From the NCBI GenBank assembly GCA_949297015.1, contig CASFRF010000067.1, positions 1-64,000 of the forward strand: a DNA stretch of 64,000 bases, written 5' to 3'. Each line of letters begins with the position of its first letter. Position 1 is the first letter of the stretch. The notes beneath the pieces are model-generated. The model worked only from the letters and a program-made list of their open reading frames with translations. It did not search any database and was not told the DNA's origin. The position numbers and the translations under genes were made by a program. Below are positions 59,953 through 64,000 of this stretch, one piece after another. Origin of the DNA: an uncultured bacterium. Lineage in GTDB: Bacteria; Verrucomicrobiota; Lentisphaeria; Victivallales; Victivallaceae.

Positions 59953-60132
59953 ATGAGCGCACTGTCCAACATCGTCAAACACCGGAAAATCAAACAATCG
60001 GAACTGGCCAGCGAGCTGGGAATCAGCAAGGCCGCGGTTTCGATGCGACTCAAATACGGAATCCGGAACATCACCACCGCCCGGCGCTACGCCCGGATCC
60101 TGAACTGCGATCCGCGGTTTCTGATCGATTGA
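59953..60132 (+). CDS. Cro-like small helix-turn-helix protein
   Basis: A 59-residue protein made almost entirely of an XRE/Cro-type HTH: MSALSNIVKHRKIKQSELAS, then ELGISKAAVSMRLKYGIRN, then TTARRYARILNCDPRFLID. ATG 59953 follows AAAGGAATT. Small size, basic charge, own promoter and divergent orientation to a CI-like repressor all match the Cro position of a lambdoid switch. Third codon positions are strongly GC-rich, which supports a real gene. It could also be the antitoxin or activator of a small accessory module. Confidence 0.75.
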   Translation: MSALSNIVKHRKIKQSELASELGISKAAVSMRLKYGIRNITTARRYARILNCDPRFLID

Positions 60133-60202
60133 CCCCGCCCCCTCCCGCGGCGAACCGCCGTCCGGGAGAATCTCACAACGGATTACCAACAGGAGGAATC
60201 GT

Positions 60203-60781
60203 ATGGATTGTTACGGCAACTTCAACCCTGCCCGTGACCGCTGCCGGGAGTGCGAACTGGCCCCCTACTGCCGCACAGCCGCCGACCCACCGCCGCTGCC
60301 CCGGGCCCGCTTACGCGAACTCGGAGCAGTCACGCCCGCTCCGTTTCGGGACCGGGCCCCGGCCGCGGCCTGCTACACCCGGCAGGATCTGCTCGAAGTG
60401 ATCAGTTTCATGGCCGCGCTCGACGTCAACACCTTGGAGCTGGTCAGCGCCAAACTGGGCAACCCGGACGCCACCTGCGAGGAGCTCGCCCGGCTGCGCG
60501 GACTCACCCGTCAGGCCGTCCACAAAACCATCAAAAAATGGTGCCGGAGTATTCCGGAGCTGGAGACGCTGCTCCGGAACCGGCAATGTCAAAACCGCAG
60601 TCACGCCCAAACCACATTTATGGAGGAAGTATGCAAAATTCGTCTGCGTGTACGTCGGAAAAACTCCAAATCGCCCGTCAGCGGGTCGAATGTCTGCAGG
60701 AGCTTGATCTCCTGGAAACCGAGTTTCGACTTATCCAGAATGAGTATCTTCAAAGGAAGCGCCATCTTGAGACGCGACTGA
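60203..60781 (+). CDS. Cys-rich N-terminus plus HTH protein, C-terminus uncertain
   Basis: An open frame of 192 residues. The N-terminus has a small Cys cluster (Cys3, then CRECELAPYC at 14-23) that could bind metal. A helix-turn-helix (TCEELARLRGLTRQAVHKTI) follows at about 93-112, with IPELETLLRNRQ after it. GGAGG precedes the ATG. From base 60631 the frame overlaps another gene by 151 bases, and residues beyond about 140 look like out-of-frame translation. The likely real domain is about 140 residues, and the original stop may have been lost. I do not recognise a named family. Confidence 0.6.
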   Translation: MDCYGNFNPARDRCRECELAPYCRTAADPPPLPRARLRELGAVTPAPFRDRAPAAACYTRQDLLEVISFMAALDVNTLELVSAKLGNPDATCEELARLRGLTRQAVHKTIKKWCRSIPELETLLRNRQCQNRSHAQTTFMEEVCKIRLRVRRKNSKSPVSGSNVCRSLISWKPSFDLSRMSIFKGSAILRRD

Positions 60782-60807
60782 CCGAACTGTCCCCCGACGG
60801 CGAATGA
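60631..60807 (+). CDS. Small coiled-coil protein
   Basis: A 58-residue protein: after a short N-terminus, KLQIARQRVECLQELDLLET and a charged continuation form one long amphipathic helix likely to be a coiled coil. GGAGGAAG lies right before the ATG, stronger than most sites nearby. It overlaps the previous open frame by 151 bases in another frame; its codon choice favours this frame as the coding one. The function is unknown. It ends 42 bases before the next, oppositely oriented gene. Confidence 0.6.
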   Translation: MQNSSACTSEKLQIARQRVECLQELDLLETEFRLIQNEYLQRKRHLETRLTELSPDGE

Positions 60808-60848
60808 GTCCGCACCGGGGTTCCGCCGGCGGGCGGAGCCCCGGCTCC

Positions 60849-61919
60849 TCAGCGGTAAGCCAGCTCCTCGTAGAGCTCATTGTAGTAGAGCGCGCGCTCC
60901 ACCGGCACGTTGGCCGGCAGATGGTTGCCGACCGCCAGCATGAAGCCGGGATACTCCCGTCCCAGGCGCATCGCCCGTTCGACTTCGCGCCGGATCTCGT
61001 CGCGACTGCCGTACATCAGCGTCCGGCAGTCCACCCCGCCGACGAACCCGACCTCCCGCCCGAACTCCCGGGCGAAAAACTCCAGATCGCAGCAGGGCTC
61101 CATCACCAGCGAGTGAATCCCGAGCTCCGCCAGATCCCGGAAAAAGCAATCAATCCTCCCGTCGGAGGTGAACATGACCCGCTTCCCGGCGGCCAGCACC
61201 GGCTCCAGCAGCTGCTTCAACCGCGGAAAAATCACCCTCCGGTACCACGCCGGATCCGTCACCGGGCCGCTGGTCCAACACAGATCGTCGTGCACCATCA
61301 TCACCGGGATCGAGCTCTCGGCGTAGGCCTCGAAGAACTGCCGGATCCAGTGGTAGTAACTGTCCACCAGCCGGTTGAACCGGCGCTCGTCAGTCCCCAG
61401 CGCCAGCAGCAGCGACTCCCAGCCCAGAAGCTCGATCAACCCGGAGAACAGCGTGACGTAGACCCCGCTCATCGCCACCGCGTCCGGCACCAGCGCCTGC
61501 TGCTCGCGGTAATGCTCCTCGAATTTGCGAATCAGTTCCGAACGCTCGAAAAAGCGGAACTGCGCCGCCGGGTCGAGCGCGTAGACCTGCTCCGGATCGG
61601 CGTAGGGATTGGTCGTCACGGGCCGGAAATCCCCCTGCCCCGAGGCGTCCTCGCCGTACACGGCATGGCCCATGTCGGCCGGCGTCGCACCGGCCTCCAG
61701 CAACTCGCCGCGGGAGATCCGCGTGGCCCACAAAAAGCCGTAGTCCCAGCTCCGCCGGAAGGCGAGCTGCGCCGCCGGACGATTCTCCACACAGGAGGTG
61801 TCGATTCCGGTCACTTGCTGCATCAGTTCCCAGTGGTAGCTGCAGACCGAATACTCCGTCCGCGGAATCTTCGGACTGAACTGCAGATTCAACGCCGCCC
61901 AACCATCACGATACGACAT
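60849..61919 (-). CDS. Uroporphyrinogen decarboxylase-like family protein
   Basis: A 356-residue protein with the URO-D superfamily barrel layout. Segments such as MVHDDLCWTSGPVTDPAWYR (about 215), RLKQLLEPVLAAGKRVMFTSDG, and FVGGVDCRTLMYGSRDEIRREVE near residue 300 are typical of the large methyltransferase-like or URO-D-like paralogues of Lentisphaerae and Planctomycetes. These are thought to act in corrinoid-dependent methyl transfer rather than heme synthesis; the link to the cobalamin operon is only suggestive. It overlaps the upstream glycosyltransferase gene by 14 bases. Confidence 0.85.
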   Translation of the reverse strand: MSYRDGWAALNLQFSPKIPRTEYSVCSYHWELMQQVTGIDTSCVENRPAAQLAFRRSWDYGFLWATRISRGELLEAGATPADMGHAVYGEDASGQGDFRPVTTNPYADPEQVYALDPAAQFRFFERSELIRKFEEHYREQQALVPDAVAMSGVYVTLFSGLIELLGWESLLLALGTDERRFNRLVDSYYHWIRQFFEAYAESSIPVMMVHDDLCWTSGPVTDPAWYRRVIFPRLKQLLEPVLAAGKRVMFTSDGRIDCFFRDLAELGIHSLVMEPCCDLEFFAREFGREVGFVGGVDCRTLMYGSRDEIRREVERAMRLGREYPGFMLAVGNHLPANVPVERALYYNELYEELAYR

Positions 61920-62838
61920 GGCTCCTCCGATTGATACTGCTCCACTTCCGCAACATCCGCCGCACCTTCAACGCCGCCCGCCGGGGCAGTGACAGCCGCG
62001 CGCGCCGGAGCTGCCGACGATATTCCGCCCGCAGCCCGGGCGTCTCCATTACCGGGGTCCGATCGAACCGCACCGGGTGCTCCGCCAGCGCGAAGCCCGC
62101 CCGGTCCGGCGCACCGTGAGTCCCGGAGTTGTCGAAACCGAGGTTGCGCACCAGCGGCACATTCGATTGCAACATGTACCGCCCGGCCAGAAACGCCGAG
62201 GCGTACCAGCGAATCGCCCAAGAGTCCAGCTCCCCCCGCGCCTGGCTCCGGAGCATCCGGGTGTAGGGATAGGCCCCCTCCACGTCGAAACTCCGGCGCA
62301 ACCGCCGCGCGCAGAGTTCCCGGTAGAGCGCCGCGCCATCGGCGTTGTACAGGCGCCAGGCCCGGCGCCAGGTGCCCCAGCCCCAGCAGTCGGCCCCCCG
62401 CCGCAGAAAGCAGGGGATCTCCGGATACGCCGAGGGCTCGGCGTAGGCGTGGATCTGGCAGATCCGCTCATCGTCGGCGAAGCGCTCCAGCCCCTCGTTC
62501 ACGAAACGCAGAAAAAAGGGGGAGGTCTCCAGATCGTCCTCGAGCACGATCACCCGGTCGTACTCCGCCAGCAGCTGCGAAACCCCGCCGGTCACCGAGG
62601 CGGCCAGCCCGCGGTTGGACTCCGCCGCGCAGACCGTAACCCGGCGGAACCCCGAAACCGTGCGCACCAGCGCCCGGACCGCGGCCACCGCCTCGCGGTC
62701 ATGCTCTCCGGCGGGACCGTCGGCAAAGATGAACAGCTCGCTCTGCGGGGCCAACTCATTGCGCGCCAGCGCCGCCAGCGTCCGCGCCGTGTGCTCCGCC
62801 CGGCGATAGACGAAAAGCGCAATCGGAGCCGGAGTCAT
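61906..62838 (-). CDS. Glycosyltransferase (GT-A fold, GT2-like)
   Basis: A 310-residue protein. The N-terminus PIALFVYRRAEHTARTLAALA and FADGPAGEHDREAV is a GT-A nucleotide-sugar binding start. VIVLEDDLETSPFFLRF holds the metal-binding acidic cluster. FLRRGADCWGWGTWRRAWRLY is a motif of a family of glycosyltransferases in bacterial surface glycan loci. The C-terminus is highly basic. It is coupled to gltX (ATGA overlap). No signal or membrane helix is visible. Confidence 0.85.
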   Translation of the reverse strand: MTPAPIALFVYRRAEHTARTLAALARNELAPQSELFIFADGPAGEHDREAVAAVRALVRTVSGFRRVTVCAAESNRGLAASVTGGVSQLLAEYDRVIVLEDDLETSPFFLRFVNEGLERFADDERICQIHAYAEPSAYPEIPCFLRRGADCWGWGTWRRAWRLYNADGAALYRELCARRLRRSFDVEGAYPYTRMLRSQARGELDSWAIRWYASAFLAGRYMLQSNVPLVRNLGFDNSGTHGAPDRAGFALAEHPVRFDRTPVMETPGLRAEYRRQLRRARLSLPRRAALKVRRMLRKWSSINRRSHVVS

Positions 62839-64000
62839 GCGCCCGCCTGCGCCCGCAGCCGCTCCAGCGCCAGCCCCAACCGCCGCAGCGACTCGGCCCG
62901 GCCCAGAATCGTCATCAGTTCAGCCGGACCGCCGGGCGTCACCGCCAGACCGGAGACGCCGATCCGGACCGCCCAGATCACCTGCCCGGGCTTGACTCCG
63001 AGCTCCGCGGCGTAGGACTCGATCACCCCGCCCAGCGCCTCCGGAGTCCACTCCGGCAAGGCCTCAAACCGGGGGATCAGCACCTCCAGCGCGGCGCGGC
63101 AGCTCTCGGGGGTCGCCTTGCTCTTCTTGTTGAAAAAGAGCTCCACCCCGAATTCGGGCAGCCGCTGCAGAAAGGCGATCTTGTCCGGAATCTCGGAGAG
63201 CAACTCGACCCGGGGCTGCAACAGCGCGGCCAGCAGCGGCCACTGCGGCGCCAGAGCGGAGCCGTCCACCCCGGCAAAAACGCGGGCCCGGGCGGCGAAT
63301 TCCTCCGGCGCGAGCGACTTGAGGTACTCGCCGTTGAGCCAGCGCAACTTGGCGTAGTCGAAGACCGCCGGGGATTTGTTCAAACCGGAGAGGCTGAAGC
63401 GTTCGACCAACTCCGGCAGCGAAAAACGCTCCCGGTCATCCTTGGGCGACCAGCCCAGGAGCGCGATGTAGTTGATGATCGCCTCGGGCAGATACCCTTC
63501 GGCCAGCAGATTTTCAAAACTGACCGAACCGTGACGCTTGGACAACTTGGTGACCGCTCCATCCTCGCTCCGGCCCATGATCAGCGGCAAATGCACATAG
63601 ATCGGGATCTCCCAGCCGAAGGCCCGATAGAGCAGATTGTACTTGGGGGTGCTCGACAAATATTCCGAACCGCGCACCACATGGGTGATCCCCATCAGGT
63701 GGTCGTCGATCACATTGGCGAAGTTGTAGGTGGGCAGACCGTCGCGTTTGAGCAGGATCTGGTCGTCCAGATTCCGGTTTTCGATGACGATCCGGCCGAA
63801 CACCGAATCGTCGAAGGCGGTGACGCCGTCGTGGTCGATCTTCTGGCGGATGACGTAGGGCTTGCCCGCCGCCAGATTGGCCTTGACCTCCTCCGGGGAG
63901 AGGTGGCGGCAGTGACCATCGTAGCCGCCGTGGTGTTCGCCCTCCTCCTCGCCGTCGGCGGGTTCGACCTTGTCGCAGAAGCAGTAGTAGGCGTGCCCGG
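62835..64000 (-). CDS. gltX: Glutamyl-tRNA synthetase, C-terminal about 388 residues
   Basis: The gene enters from beyond base 64000, so the HIGH-containing N-terminus is missing. Visible parts are the zinc-type motif AYYCFCDK with YDGHC further on, RDGLPTYNFANVIDDHLMGI, the signature KLSKR (KMSKS variant) in AVTKLSKRHGSVSF, and the anticodon-binding C-terminal helices. It charges tRNA-Glu. The reading frame is open to the window edge; an apparent start at 63803 is an internal GTG. Its stop overlaps the glycosyltransferase ATG. Confidence 0.96.
   Translation of the reverse strand, partial: GHAYYCFCDKVEPADGEEEGEHHGGYDGHCRHLSPEEVKANLAAGKPYVIRQKIDHDGVTAFDDSVFGRIVIENRNLDDQILLKRDGLPTYNFANVIDDHLMGITHVVRGSEYLSSTPKYNLLYRAFGWEIPIYVHLPLIMGRSEDGAVTKLSKRHGSVSFENLLAEGYLPEAIINYIALLGWSPKDDRERFSLPELVERFSLSGLNKSPAVFDYAKLRWLNGEYLKSLAPEEFAARARVFAGVDGSALAPQWPLLAALLQPRVELLSEIPDKIAFLQRLPEFGVELFFNKKSKATPESCRAALEVLIPRFEALPEWTPEALGGVIESYAAELGVKPGQVIWAVRIGVSGLAVTPGGPAELMTILGRAESLRRLGLALERLRAQAGA

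Noticed and set aside
59077-60807. A complete prophage around the CI/Cro-like genes
   Set aside because: Both flanks are ordinary housekeeping or metabolic genes (V-ATPase, URO-D-like, gltX). No integrase, attachment repeats or structural genes are visible.
63801-63803. Internal start of gltX at 63803
   Set aside because: The frame stays open to the window edge and upstream codons encode the conserved zinc-type motif of glutamyl-tRNA synthetase, so this GTG is internal.

Overview
This is a GC-rich bacterial chromosome segment with dense, mostly co-directional operons. Five features point to the PVC superphylum, most likely a Lentisphaerota (Victivallis-like) anaerobe. They are the V-type (E-A-B) ATPase genes, a DUF1559-type pseudopilin with the H-x9-DG motif, a uroporphyrinogen-decarboxylase-like protein of the kind common in that group, diverse carbohydrate-active enzymes, and the anaerobic (CbiC/CbiD/CbiE) cobalamin route. 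The lineage is an inference; there is no rRNA gene in the window. There is also no CRISPR array, no recognisable insertion sequence and no phage structural gene.

Layout. 1-8,779 (minus): a cobalamin operon behind a promoter and a probable cobalamin riboswitch. It begins unexpectedly with a pseudopilin, followed by BtuF-, BtuC- and BtuD-like transporter genes, a CobD-CobQ fusion, cobO, cbiC, cbiD and the start of cbiE; almost every junction is a stop/start overlap. 8,808-15,425 (mainly plus): an SGNH hydrolase, tRNA-Leu(CAA) (minus), a four-gene cassette (small protein, lipoprotein, two divergent secretin-like proteins), and a GAF-PP2C (RsbU-like) phosphatase. 15,437-20,149 (plus): etfB-etfA-acyl-CoA dehydrogenase, then rpoZ and purE. 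20,159-25,690 (plus): a sugar-catabolic operon (GH3, Gfo/Idh/MocA, aldo-keto reductase) ending in a phosphatase-like protein and a LOG-family protein.

25,725-45,676 (minus): the core information-processing block. In transcription order: tRNA-Leu(GAG), tRNA-Thr(GGT), tuf, rpmG, tRNA-Trp, secE, nusG, rplKAJL, rpoBC, then, behind a new promoter, rpsL, rpsG, fusA, rpsJ, rplC, rplD, rplW, rplB, rpsS. The S10 cluster is cut off by a terminator after rpsS; rplV, rpsC and the rest are not here. RpoB carries Asn where E. coli has His526 and S12 carries Arg at position 88, both resembling drug-resistance substitutions.

45,780-50,382: rplU and purC (plus), converging on a D-Ala-D-Ala carboxypeptidase and leuA (minus); leuA has a leader of about 320 nt with alternative pairings. 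50,433-59,034 (minus): a GH106-like glycosidase with a CE15-like esterase; a ClC protein; and a V-ATPase operon limited to E, A and B. 59,077-60,807: a divergent CI/Cro-like regulator pair followed by two small overlapping genes, the most phage-like or accessory part of the window. 60,849-64,000 (minus): gltX (5' end outside the window), a glycosyltransferase and a uroporphyrinogen-decarboxylase-like protein.

Regulation. Six independent upstream regions share a TTTGCA -35-like element about 17 bases from a TA-rich -10. They drive the cobalamin, etf, str, tRNA/tuf/rpoBC, leuA and V-ATPase transcripts. Other genes use TTGAC-type promoters, so TTTGCA may be this organism's characteristic housekeeping promoter.
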